Source: Geopsychrobacter electrodiphilus DSM 16401
Lineage (GTDB): Bacteria > Desulfobacterota > Desulfuromonadia > Desulfuromonadales > Geopsychrobacteraceae
Direction: 5' to 3'
Length of the DNA: 64,000 nucleotides
Assembly (NCBI RefSeq): GCF_000384395.1
Contig: NZ_ARWE01000001.1
Span: 186,001 to 250,000, forward strand
How positions within the stretch are numbered: the first letter of the stretch is position 1; every line of letters begins with the position of its first letter. Shown here piece by piece: positions 8,474-18,929 of the stretch. The translations under genes were made by a program, and so were the position numbers. The notes beneath the pieces are model-generated. The model ran no database searches. It saw nothing but the letters and a program-made list of their open reading frames with translations, and was not told where the DNA came from.

Positions 8474-9676
8474 TCAGGTCCCTAAGGCTGAAGCGCTCCC
8501 TTTGAGATCGGGGTCGGAGAATTGCGGAATACGTTGTACGGCCAACAAGGAAACCAGGGCGAGAAGGGCGCCGAAAATAAAGGGGATGCGATAATCAACC
8601 AGCCAGAGTGCCCCGCCGATGGCCGGCATGACCACCGCGGCAACATGATTGATGGTGAAGCCGACCGCCATACTCGGGGCGATGTCCTGTGGATCCGCGA
8701 CCTTCTGGAAGTAGGTGCGGATGGCGATGGCGAAATTGAATAGGATATGATCAAGAATGTACATCAGGATGACCACGATTTTAGAGCCGCTGAAGGCGTA
8801 GACCATGAAAATAGCGATGAGGCCGGCATACTCAAGCGACAGGACCTTGCGTTCGCCGAAGCGGACGATGGCCCGCCCGATCCTGGGACTCAGCAGATAA
8901 TTGACCGCGTTGTTGACGACAAACAGCAGGGTGATCTCGGTCAGCGTACAGTGAAAGACCTCGACCAGCAGATAGACCGAAAAGGCGATAAAAATCTGAC
9001 GTCGGGCGCCGGCCATAAAGGTCAGAAAATAATAGAGTGCATACTTCTTGCGGAAGATCATCTTGCGATGCTGCGGCGGCACGCGGGTATGAGTCGGGTC
9101 CTGCTGCAGGCCCCAGAGACCCGCGGCGAGGATCAGACTGCCGACCGCCAGAAACATAACTTCGTAGCTGCAGACCAGGCCGAGCAGAAACAGCAACAGG
9201 CCAACGCCGATGCTGGTCGCCGCCGCCAGGCTACGCAATCTGCCGAAAACCAGCGGCGATGTGACGGTGTCGAAATACTGCAGGGTCAGCGACTGATTGG
9301 TGGTCTCGTAGTAGTGAAACCCGAAGCTCATGATCAGCGTGGTGATCACCAGACCGGTGAAGCTGGGGAAGACCCCGGTCAGACCGATGCCGATGCCGAG
9401 ACAGATGATGGAGAGCGCTGAGAGTTTGTGCTCGCGGATCAGCAGCAGCACGAAAATTGCCAGTAGCGCCAGAAAGCCGGGGATCTCGCGCATCGAACCG
9501 ATGATCCCGATCTGCAGACCATTGAGACCGGCGGATTCCACGGCAAAGTTGTTGAACAGGATCATCCAGCACTGAAGTCCGACCACCGAGGCCGTGGTCT
9601 GGACAATCAAGAAGCGCAACATCGGGCGCTGTTCGGCTGAAACCATATCGAAAAATTTTGCGGACAAGGGCGGCAC
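8474..9676 (-). CDS. Major facilitator superfamily permease
   Basis: 400 residues with about twelve hydrophobic segments, typical of MFS secondary transporters. The N-terminal half has MREIPGFLALLAIFVLLLI and the central loop is basic (HTRVPPQHRKMIFRKKYALYYF). There is no substrate signature I recognise. The start used is GTG at 9676; an in-frame ATG lies 30 bases downstream (9646), so the first ten residues are uncertain. It is monocistronic and divergent from the phosphatase gene at 9792. Confidence 0.8.
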   Translation of the reverse strand: MPPLSAKFFDMVSAEQRPMLRFLIVQTTASVVGLQCWMILFNNFAVESAGLNGLQIGIIGSMREIPGFLALLAIFVLLLIREHKLSALSIICLGIGIGLTGVFPSFTGLVITTLIMSFGFHYYETTNQSLTLQYFDTVTSPLVFGRLRSLAAATSIGVGLLLFLLGLVCSYEVMFLAVGSLILAAGLWGLQQDPTHTRVPPQHRKMIFRKKYALYYFLTFMAGARRQIFIAFSVYLLVEVFHCTLTEITLLFVVNNAVNYLLSPRIGRAIVRFGERKVLSLEYAGLIAIFMVYAFSGSKIVVILMYILDHILFNFAIAIRTYFQKVADPQDIAPSMAVGFTINHVAAVVMPAIGGALWLVDYRIPFIFGALLALVSLLAVQRIPQFSDPDLKGSASALGT

Positions 9677-9791
9677 CTTTCAAAGGAGGATAGTCTGCGT
9701 CAATGTCCGTTAAAGATAAAGGATTAATATCATTCCCATGCCATGATATGTTGAACCTTTAGGTCCCACAACATGACGCTTGGAGATGACC

Positions 9792-10520
9792 ATGTCAGAA
9801 GACCTGCAACTCGCGGCCAAGGTTCATTACGGTTTCCTGCCCGATGATTTTGACGATGACCGTCTGAACATTGCGATTAGTCTGCGCCCTCTGCATGCTC
9901 TCGGCGGGGACTACTGCAGCATTCTTCCCCTGGGGAAAGACCGGATACTGGTCGCTATCTGCGATGCGGTTGGTCATGGTGTCTCGGCGGCCCTTTTTGC
10001 CGCGCGGATCAATACCTATATCCTCACCCAGGCCAGGCCCGATCTGATCCCCTGTGATCTGGTTGCCGATCTGAACGCCTACCTGTGTAAACGCCTGGGC
10101 GATACTGGCATGTATACAACATTTTATGCACTGTTGCTGGATTTTGAATCCGGCAACATGTCCCTGACGGGGGCAGCCCACCCACCGGTCCTGCAACTGC
10201 AACAGGGGCAAGAGCGCTGCCGGGAATGGGAATCGATCATTACCTATCTCGGCATCGCCGACCCAATGCCGCTGCTTTGTGGTTCAGAGCGTCTGCCATT
10301 AAAAACCGGTGATCGGTTTCTGATCTATTCTGATGGCTTGATAGAGGTGGAAGACGTCGCGGGGCAGGCCTTCGGGATCGAAAGGTTGTCCCGGAGTTTT
10401 ATTGCACATCGCCATCTCAGCGGTCAGGCATTGAATCAGGCCATACTCTCTGAGGCCGAGTCATACGCGGGGTTTGGTTTTCAGGATGATGTTTTGCTGA
10501 TGAGCATTACGCTTAAGTAG
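9792..10520 (+). CDS. PP2C/SpoIIE-type serine phosphatase
   Basis: 242 residues. It has the PPM/SpoIIE fold: the acidic metal motif GGDYCSILPL, then ICDAVGHGVSAALFAARI, SGNMSLTGAAHPPVL, DRFLIYSDGLIEV and FQDDVLLMSI near the end. Such proteins (RsbU family) dephosphorylate anti-sigma antagonists or similar partners. No sensor domain is fused and no anti-sigma genes are adjacent, so the partner is unknown. The ATG at 9792 is preferred because GGAG lies 6 bases upstream; a TTG at 9780 is in frame but has no ribosome site. Confidence 0.82.
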   Translation: MSEDLQLAAKVHYGFLPDDFDDDRLNIAISLRPLHALGGDYCSILPLGKDRILVAICDAVGHGVSAALFAARINTYILTQARPDLIPCDLVADLNAYLCKRLGDTGMYTTFYALLLDFESGNMSLTGAAHPPVLQLQQGQERCREWESIITYLGIADPMPLLCGSERLPLKTGDRFLIYSDGLIEVEDVAGQAFGIERLSRSFIAHRHLSGQALNQAILSEAESYAGFGFQDDVLLMSITLK

Positions 10521-10552
10521 TTTTCTGCTCTGAATTTTTTTAAACAGTGCAG

Positions 10553-10616
10553 GGTGGATTCCCTGCGTAAGTGGACCACTAAAAAGGCTGAGCTGAAAAG
10601 CAGGATATGATGGGGA
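10553..10616. mobile_element. Solo IS30-type element end (remnant)
   Basis: Beginning GGTGGATTCCCTGCGTAAG, this stretch matches the right terminal inverted repeat of the intact IS30 copy at 49112-50229 at about 22 of 27 positions. The similarity continues inward through AAAAGCAGGA-ATGATGGGG. No transposase or second end is found nearby, so it is a leftover end, close to the phosphatase stop codon. Confidence 0.6.
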
Positions 10617-10627
10617 TCTTCAAAGAT

Positions 10628-10655
10628 AAAAGGCCAGCTATCCAGCTGGCCTTTT
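10628..10655. terminator. Bidirectional intrinsic terminator
   Basis: AAAAGGCCAGCT-ATCC-AGCTGGCCTTTT: a perfect stem with a 4-base loop flanked by A- and T-runs. It serves katG (minus strand) and transcripts reading in from the left. Confidence 0.9.
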
Positions 10656-10678
10656 ATTACTCTATCTATTTACCAGGT

Positions 10679-12889
<2,211 letters not shown>

Positions 12890-13059
12890 TTATGATGACC
12901 TCATTCACGACACTGCACAGGAAATGACCATCTTTTCCAGAAATAAGCGCCCTGAAGAAGTGCAGGCTGAGAAGATCTATTTTATTCTTACCACTGCTTA
13001 TGATTTTGTCAATACTTATAGATAATAGTTATCCGTAAGTGCTTAAAAAAATATGCGCC

Positions 13060-13497
13060 CTACTTTTTTTGACAAGAGGGACAGACACCAAAGAACGTGA
13101 CCTGGTGTGAATCGATGCGGAAACCGCTTGCATTGGCGATTTCTGTCGTCATTTGGTCTGGCAGGTTGACTTGGGGATCGCTGATCTTTTTACATTGGGT
13201 ACAGATCAGATGAGGATGAGGATAGGGTTTGTTGCCGTCGTAACGTTTTCCCCCATCCGTGAAACCAATCTCCAGGATTTCACCGATATCTTTGAGCAGG
13301 CTGACAGTTTTATATACCGTGGCTAAACTGGTCGTGGGGAAATTTACTTTGACTTCTTCATAGACCTGCTCAATACCAGGGTGATCCTGACTCTGAAGAA
13401 ATATCTTGAGGATGGCTATGCGCTGCGGTGTGATACGGAAATCGCGTTGGCGAAGTTTAGTCAGGATTTCATCCAATCGCGACTGAATATTACTCAT
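13060..13497 (-). CDS. perR: PerR-like Fur family repressor
   Basis: 145 residues. The winged helix (RITPQRIAILKIFL, TVYKTVSLLKDIG) is followed by the dimerisation domain with the metal/His motif HPHLICTQCKKI and a C-terminal CPSCQKK, so two CxxC pairs form the structural zinc site. Position next to katG and the length favour PerR over Fur. As known for PerR, metal-catalysed oxidation of His would release DNA under peroxide stress. It lies 185 bases upstream of katG in the same direction. Confidence 0.85.
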   Translation of the reverse strand: MSNIQSRLDEILTKLRQRDFRITPQRIAILKIFLQSQDHPGIEQVYEEVKVNFPTTSLATVYKTVSLLKDIGEILEIGFTDGGKRYDGNKPYPHPHLICTQCKKISDPQVNLPDQMTTEIANASGFRIDSHQVTFFGVCPSCQKK

Positions 13498-13532
13498 TTT
13501 GTGTTCCTTTATAAGAGGCCCCCTGATGAGAA

Positions 13533-13552
13533 TGATTGTTAATAAACAATCA
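13533..13552. promoter_or_regulatory. Perfect dyad upstream of perR, candidate PerR operator
   Basis: TGATTGTTAATAAACAATCA has 8-base arms with no mismatch around a 4-base AATA centre, 36 bases upstream of the perR start codon. The AT-rich TGATTGTT arms fit the Fur/PerR box style, so autoregulation is the simplest reading. A weaker related dyad (ATAGATAATAGTTAT) lies near 13019-13033 before katG. Confidence 0.5.
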
Positions 13553-13560
13553 CAAAATGC

Positions 13561-14201
13561 CAGCGGTATGTCAAGCCGCTATCTCAGATCATCACTTCAG
13601 GGCAATGGGACTCTGTCAGCACATAGTATCGTTCGGTTCTCGGAGGCCTTCTGCTCTCGAACAGTTTTCTTGAGCTTCTCAAAAGGCAATATTTTTGAAA
13701 TATAGTTCTATTCAGTCTAATATTATTTTCATAAATGAGCCCTTGCTGCCAGCTCGGGCAGTTAACCTATAGATGTTTTTCTAGAGGAACTGAAAGGCCA
13801 ATTGCCTCCGTGCAATTTGAATCCGTCCTGCTTATACAGGCCAGATGAAGCGGAGTTGCTCTTTTGTTCTATTCCGCGGAGACTGGAGGCTTGGTGTCGG
13901 AAATTTACCAAAAACTTTGTCTGTAAGTGAGAATTTAAACTTCGGCACCCCACCTTATTTGAAGCAGGTGAGTCACCGGATTGTATGAATTTCCTGACAC
14001 CTCGAAATTTCATTTCGAATAATGGATCATATCGTGCAATAAAAAAGAACGGTGTTATTTTACGTTTCAGACGCAGATGCCAGGGGGGCTATCAGGAGAG
14101 CCCGTTATGCTGTCTTGGCACGCGTTTGAGAGATGTGCGTTGATCGTGTTGACGTACTGGCCGGATTGTCTATCTCTGTAACAGATTAAGGTCACAATCT
14201 T
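13561..14201. other. Gene-free stretch before the histidine kinase
   Basis: About 640 bases without a convincing gene. It is AT-rich near 13680-13740. An imperfect inverted repeat links GGTGTCGGAAATT (near 13894) with AATTTCCTGACACC (near 13987). A sigma-54-like TGGCACG near 14116 has wrong spacing. Otherwise I see nothing firm. Confidence 0.5.
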
Positions 14202-16337
14202 ATGTTTCTGGAATATTGGGGGAAAAAACGCCTGATTTTCAAAATCTTCGTCTGTGCCATGGTGCTCTTTTTGGTGCCGATCGGAGTGATATCCAATCTT
14301 ACTTTCCGGCACCTGCGCACAATCAAGGATGTTTCGCTTCAGGAGGTCAGAAATGCGCTACTCACAGCACAAATTGACTTTTTAAAAAACCACCTGGCGC
14401 AAAAAGCGGGAAAAATTTCCACGGAATTTTCAGATATCCGCGATGAGGTGCATCTGCTTAGCGCTTTGTCCCAGGCTATTTTGGAAAATCCGGACAATTT
14501 TCGGTATCGGAATGGCAGTCATTACCGGTTGGATGAGGTTGGTGATTACTCCAACCCGGTAGATGACGGAAATTCAAGTCTGTATGTCCCCCGGCGGCTG
14601 CCCTCATTGGATTCGCTGATTCCAGCGATGGAAAATTTCGGTAGCGCGAAGTCACCACGAAATATTCCAGAGTACAATACCTCGCTTGATTCGTTGATTT
14701 CGGCAACTGAAAGTTTGGATATTATCCTCAAGCCTTTGGTGAAATCAGAGCCACGGGTGGTTCTTGGATGGTTTATTCATAAAGATCTCATCAGTCGCAC
14801 TTACCCATGGCGGGATTTCAAGCATCTACCTCGCTACCCAAAGGTAACCTCCTGGCCTTTCTACTATCTTTCAGATCCTGCGCATAATCCCTCGAGGCAA
14901 GAGGTTTTTACTCCGGTCTACACCGATCCGTTGACGCAGGATAATATGATTTCCTGCTTATCTCCGGTCTTTGTCGGCGGGGAGCAACGCGCCACCGTTG
15001 GTGTTGATATCACCGTAGAAACTCTGCTCAAGGAGATTCGCCAGGTTCGTTTGACCGATGGCTCGAGCACCCTGCTCATGTCGCATGGTGAGATAATCGC
15101 TGCCTCTGAGAATCTACCCCTCGCCGTCCTTGGTTTGAATCCCACGCTACCTTCCGCTGGCCAGTCTCTTACGCCTGAGTTCCTTTCCGCAACAGGTCGG
15201 GCGGTCGTGGGGCCGAAGCGAGATAAGTTTGGCGTAGATTTCGTTAATACCCCAGAGTTAAGAGCTTATGTGGGATATGCCCAAGTCGAATCGTTAGGTT
15301 GGCAGCTTTTTCTTTTGGTTCCAGAAGAGGACCTGCTCGGCCCGGTGAATAAAAAAGCTCAAGCAATATTTTCAGAAACTGAGCGAATTCGGGGAAACTT
15401 CGTGCATTTTCTGGTTTTTGCCGTCCTCGCAATGGCAAGCATCGGCTATGTGGTGGTGGCCCACCAGTCTCGCGGGCTGCGCACCCTCCTGGCCGGCATT
15501 CGCGAATTCGGCCGCGGCAACCTTACCCACAGGGTCCGCGATGAAGGGACTGAGTTTGGCGACCTCAGCCAGGCCCTAAACTCCATGGCGGAGAGCCTTC
15601 TCGTGCAAAATCAGAAACTTGAAAAGGCAAACGCTGAAGTTGAACAGGGGCGCAAACTTACAGCTGTTGGTCGTCTGGCGGCCGGGGTGGCGCATGAGGT
15701 CAATAACCCTCTGGCGACCATCTCGACCTATACACAGCTCTTGCTGCGGCGTTCGGACCTTTCCGGTGAAGCCTCCGATAATTTGCAAAAAGTCATGGGT
15801 GAAATTGATCGCATACAACTAATATTGCGTAATTTCCTGAATCTCTCCCGTTTGCAGAAATTAGTAAAAACCAGAGTTAATCCGGATGTCCTGGTACGAG
15901 ATGTTGTCGAGATGGCCAGGCATGAAGCGGGTGCCATGGGGGTTGAGTTGCACCTGTTTCTCAGTGAAACCCCAGCGGATTGTTGTCTCGATCAGTCAGG
16001 CTTCAAGCAGATATTATGGAATCTATTGGGCAACGCCATCGCTTCTCAGACAGAGGCGGGACAGGTGCTGATTCGGACCAGCTACATTTTATCTGAAAGT
16101 GAATCATCCGTATTCATCCTTGAGGTCGAAGACGAGGGGCCAGGGATTTCGGAAGAGGTGATGCCGCATATCTTTGACCCCTTCTTTACGACCAAGGAGG
16201 TGGGGAAGGGGACGGGGCTTGGTCTGGCCGTTGTCAGCAGCATTGTTGACGGTCACCATGGCAGAATTGAGGTCCAAAACCTGAGCCCCAAAGGGTGCCG
16301 ATTTCGCGTGATATTTCCTGCAGGAGAGAGTGAATGA
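14202..16337 (+). CDS. Membrane sensor histidine kinase (Cache-HAMP-HisKA), likely amine-operon sensor
   Basis: 711 residues. A transmembrane helix at about residues 14-35 is followed by a ~380-residue periplasmic double-Cache-like sensor (SRTYPWRDFKHLP, FTPVYTDPLTQDNMIS, VGVDITVETLL). A second helix (FLVFAVLAMASIGYVVVA), HAMP, the HisKA box with His498 in AHEVNNPLATIS, and a HATPase domain (NLLGNAI, DEGPGI, GTGLGLAVV) follow. It phosphorylates the regulator encoded by the next gene, which overlaps it by ATGA. Its position just upstream of the amine dehydrogenase operon suggests it senses an amine or its product in the periplasm; that is inference. Confidence 0.88.
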   Translation: MFLEYWGKKRLIFKIFVCAMVLFLVPIGVISNLTFRHLRTIKDVSLQEVRNALLTAQIDFLKNHLAQKAGKISTEFSDIRDEVHLLSALSQAILENPDNFRYRNGSHYRLDEVGDYSNPVDDGNSSLYVPRRLPSLDSLIPAMENFGSAKSPRNIPEYNTSLDSLISATESLDIILKPLVKSEPRVVLGWFIHKDLISRTYPWRDFKHLPRYPKVTSWPFYYLSDPAHNPSRQEVFTPVYTDPLTQDNMISCLSPVFVGGEQRATVGVDITVETLLKEIRQVRLTDGSSTLLMSHGEIIAASENLPLAVLGLNPTLPSAGQSLTPEFLSATGRAVVGPKRDKFGVDFVNTPELRAYVGYAQVESLGWQLFLLVPEEDLLGPVNKKAQAIFSETERIRGNFVHFLVFAVLAMASIGYVVVAHQSRGLRTLLAGIREFGRGNLTHRVRDEGTEFGDLSQALNSMAESLLVQNQKLEKANAEVEQGRKLTAVGRLAAGVAHEVNNPLATISTYTQLLLRRSDLSGEASDNLQKVMGEIDRIQLILRNFLNLSRLQKLVKTRVNPDVLVRDVVEMARHEAGAMGVELHLFLSETPADCCLDQSGFKQILWNLLGNAIASQTEAGQVLIRTSYILSESESSVFILEVEDEGPGISEEVMPHIFDPFFTTKEVGKGTGLGLAVVSSIVDGHHGRIEVQNLSPKGCRFRVIFPAGESE

Positions 16338-17722
16338 GTACTGTTGCCCGTCCCCGAATTCTGGTGGTTGATGATGATAAGGCCTTGCTTGAGGCGCTGG
16401 TTCAGGCATTGAGGCAGATGGGTTATGAGGTGCTTGGCGAACACGATCCCTTAAAAGGCTTGGTTGGAATCGGTTCCTGGGATCCAGATGTCGTAATCTT
16501 TGATCTCAAAATGCCGGGGATGGATGGTCTAGAGTTGTTACGCCGAGCACTCCTGATCGAGCCTGAACTGCCGGTCTTGCTCCTGACCGCACACGCGACG
16601 ATAGAGACTGCTGTTCAGGCAGTGCGCAATGGGGCCTATGATTTTCTGGAAAAACCCTTCGACCTGACCAAAATCGAATTGACTCTGCAGCAGGCCCTCA
16701 ATTATCGCGGGCAAAAGCGGCGTTATCAATTGCTTGCCGAAACTACTGCCCGGATAGGGACTTTTGAAGGGATTGTCGGGGAAAGCGCCGCGATCCGCGA
16801 GGTCATTGAGGCTGTAACGGCGGTTGCCGAAACCGATTCCACGGTTCTGGTAACCGGCGAAAGCGGAACAGGTAAAGAGCTGGTCGCTCGTGCTGTCCAT
16901 GTTTCGGGTTCACGTAAGGAGAAACCCTTTATTACAGTTGACTGTGCTGCCATTCCCGATTCTCTGCTGGAAAGTGAGCTGTTCGGGCACGTCAAGGGCG
17001 CCTTTACCGGCGCATATCGAGAGCGGGCGGGCTATTTCGAAGCTGCAGCTGACGGTACTGTTTTCCTTGACGAGATTGGTGAGATCCCTCATGTCCTCCA
17101 AAAAAAACTGTTGCGGGTCCTGCAGGAAAAAACCTTTTCGCGCGTCGGAGAATCCCGACAACGAACCTCCGAAGCACGGATCGTGGCCGCGACCAACCGG
17201 AATCTTGAAAAATGGGTGGCAGAGGGTGGGTTTCGCGAGGATCTCTTCTACCGGCTCAAGGTGATCGAAATCCCTGTCCCCCCCTTGCGTGAGCGGTCGG
17301 AGGATATCCCCTTGTTGGTTCAACATTACCTCGGCCGACTCAACCGCAAGCTGAATCGTAAGATTCAGACGGTTAGCCCTGAAGTTATGGCTATTTTTCA
17401 ACGCTATCCCTGGCCTGGAAATATCCGGGAACTGGTCCACCTGCTTGAGCAGATCATGACCTTCCATAATCCGGAAAGACTTGATCCTCTTCATCTTCCG
17501 GCTTATTTGCGCAGCGACTCTATTTCGGCATTGCCCCCTGAATCTTATGCCAGCCTCAAAGAGAAATTACTCGCCGAAGTGGGCATCGAGTACTTCAGAA
17601 AACTGCTCGGTTATTATCGGGGCAATGTGACACGCGTAGCCGAGCACGCTGGGCTCAACCGCAGACATCTAAGTCGGTTGTTGCAGCATCTTGGCCTCGA
17701 TCCCGCCCTTTTTCGTAAATAA
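16334..17722 (+). CDS. NtrC-family sigma-54-dependent response regulator
   Basis: 462 residues. The receiver domain has the phosphorylated Asp in VVIFDLKMPGMDG and the switch Lys in FLEKPF. The AAA+ domain has Walker A GESGTGKE, the sigma-54 contact loop GAFTGA, Walker B DGTVFLDEIGE and the arginine-finger region. A Fis-type helix-turn-helix closes it (GNVTRVAEHAGLNRRHLSRLL). The intact GAFTGA means it can activate RpoN. Two dyads and a sigma-54 promoter lie right after it, so it most likely drives the amine dehydrogenase operon. This replaces the AraC-type QhpR known in Paracoccus. Confidence 0.92.
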   Translation: MSTVARPRILVVDDDKALLEALVQALRQMGYEVLGEHDPLKGLVGIGSWDPDVVIFDLKMPGMDGLELLRRALLIEPELPVLLLTAHATIETAVQAVRNGAYDFLEKPFDLTKIELTLQQALNYRGQKRRYQLLAETTARIGTFEGIVGESAAIREVIEAVTAVAETDSTVLVTGESGTGKELVARAVHVSGSRKEKPFITVDCAAIPDSLLESELFGHVKGAFTGAYRERAGYFEAAADGTVFLDEIGEIPHVLQKKLLRVLQEKTFSRVGESRQRTSEARIVAATNRNLEKWVAEGGFREDLFYRLKVIEIPVPPLRERSEDIPLLVQHYLGRLNRKLNRKIQTVSPEVMAIFQRYPWPGNIRELVHLLEQIMTFHNPERLDPLHLPAYLRSDSISALPPESYASLKEKLLAEVGIEYFRKLLGYYRGNVTRVAEHAGLNRRHLSRLLQHLGLDPALFRK

Positions 17723-17723
17723 T

Positions 17724-17739
17724 GAGACAATTTTGTCCC
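17724..17739. promoter_or_regulatory. Upstream activator site 1 for the sigma-54 promoter
   Basis: GAGACA-ATTT-TGTCCC, a 6-4-6 dyad with one mismatch, starting just after the regulator stop codon. Same half-site as the perfect dyad 40 bases downstream. Confidence 0.6.
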
Positions 17740-17763
17740 GGTTTCCCCTTGCTTTCCGCACCC

Positions 17764-17779
17764 GGGACATAGATGTCCC
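17764..17779. promoter_or_regulatory. Upstream activator site 2 (perfect dyad)
   Basis: GGGACA-TAGA-TGTCCC is a perfect 6-4-6 palindrome, centre 40 bases (about four helical turns) from site 1 and about 180 bases before the -24 element. This is the classic layout of NtrC-family enhancers. Confidence 0.65.
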
Positions 17780-17945
17780 GTCTCTCAGCTCAAGATAGGG
17801 CTATTAATGTCTCTATCTCCGTCCCTCAGGTCCACTTCGCTGAAAATAGATAGAACAGTGTTTATCCAATTCTGAAATAAAAATCCCTTTAGTTTAAGTA
17901 ACATACAATTGAATATCAGCAGTTTTATGCGCGATATATTTATTG

Positions 17946-17961
17946 TGGAACGTTGTTTGAA
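17946..17961 (+). promoter_or_regulatory. Sigma-54 promoter of the amine dehydrogenase operon
   Basis: TGGAACGTTGTTTGAA against the consensus TGGCACG-N4-TTGCW: the GG at -24 and the TTG at -12 are in the right register. The one -24 change is C to A and the -12 C is A. Transcription would start near 17972, about 48 bases before the first gene. Confidence 0.65.
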
Positions 17962-18019
17962 TATACCGAGGGCGAGTTAATGTCATTCGTCTTGCTACCA
18001 ATAAGGGAGGATCTGTGAA

Positions 18020-18868
18020 ATGAAAAAAACCGTAATTTCTTTGTGTCTGGGACTAACTTTTCTCTGGGTAAGTGCCGCCGGGGCCGTGCTGGTCGATCCC
18101 TACGACAATATTCTCCCCCCCGATGGGCTTTATGGCCTTTATTACGGCAATTACTACCAGGCGGATCGGATAAACGATGCCAGCGGCAACAAGGCGCTCG
18201 ACATCGATCTTACCGCGAAAGTCAGTCTTTTGCGTGGGCTCTATTATCACCATTTCGGGAAAATACCTATTGCGCTCCAGGTCATTGTCCCCTTTGGTGA
18301 AGTTAAAGAGACGAAGTTGCTGAATGAAAAATCCTCGGGTCTGGGAGATATCACCTTCGGTCCTGGCGTCTTTCTTTACACGAATGAAAAAAGTGGCACC
18401 TACCTTTCGTACTGGCTCTACCTGACAGCGCCGACCGGCGAGTGGAATATGAATCAAGCCATCAATCTCGGTCAAAACCACTGGTATTTTGAGCATCAGC
18501 TTGCCCTGGAGCAGTTGTGGAAAGGGTTCGTTTACGACATGAACCTGAACCTTTATCACCACAATAAAGAATCGGACAACAACTTCCAGGCGCCAAAGAG
18601 GTTCGAGGTGGAAGCCAGCCTGGGTTACCAGCTCACTGACAAGCTGATCCTGGGTGTGAATGGTGGCGGCTACTGGGATCTGGAGAATGGCAAGGTTGGC
18701 GGAAGCTCCGTTGCCGACACCAAGGCCAGAAGACTTCAATTCGGTCCGACCCTCGGCTATCAGGCCACCGAAAAGATTGGAGTCAATCTTCGCTGGACCC
18801 ACGATCTGAGCGCAAAAAACGATACCCAGGGAGATGATGTTTGGCTGCGACTGTCTTATGCCTTCTGA
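18020..18868 (+). CDS. Outer-membrane beta-barrel protein (phenol/MetA-degradation family-like)
   Basis: 282 residues with a signal peptide ending at SAAGA. The mature protein is a run of alternating aromatic/hydrophobic strands ending in WLRLSYAF, a C-terminal Phe typical of outer-membrane barrels. It resembles the Phenol_MetA_deg family of small barrels found next to catabolic operons. As first gene after the sigma-54 promoter it is a candidate uptake channel for the amine substrate, or for release of products. GGGAGG lies about 10 bases before the ATG. Confidence 0.7.
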   Translation: MKKTVISLCLGLTFLWVSAAGAVLVDPYDNILPPDGLYGLYYGNYYQADRINDASGNKALDIDLTAKVSLLRGLYYHHFGKIPIALQVIVPFGEVKETKLLNEKSSGLGDITFGPGVFLYTNEKSGTYLSYWLYLTAPTGEWNMNQAINLGQNHWYFEHQLALEQLWKGFVYDMNLNLYHHNKESDNNFQAPKRFEVEASLGYQLTDKLILGVNGGGYWDLENGKVGGSSVADTKARRLQFGPTLGYQATEKIGVNLRWTHDLSAKNDTQGDDVWLRLSYAF

Positions 18869-18929
18869 TGCAGCGGGAAGCCTTTACAGCTGCGAAAATA
18901 ACCGACAAATAAACAAGAGGTTTAAAATT

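Noticed and set aside
8747-9421. Plus-strand frame of 224 codons opposite the MFS permease gene
   Set aside because: It is antisense to a polytopic membrane protein; its Asp/Gln/Arg-rich translation is a typical shadow.
13762-14013. Minus-strand frame of 83 codons in the gap before the histidine kinase
   Set aside because: No ribosome site, no domain and low-complexity Ser/Lys-rich sequence; probably chance.
14116-14131. Sigma-54-like TGGCACG before the histidine kinase
   Set aside because: The -12 element is one base short of the required spacing and lacks GC.
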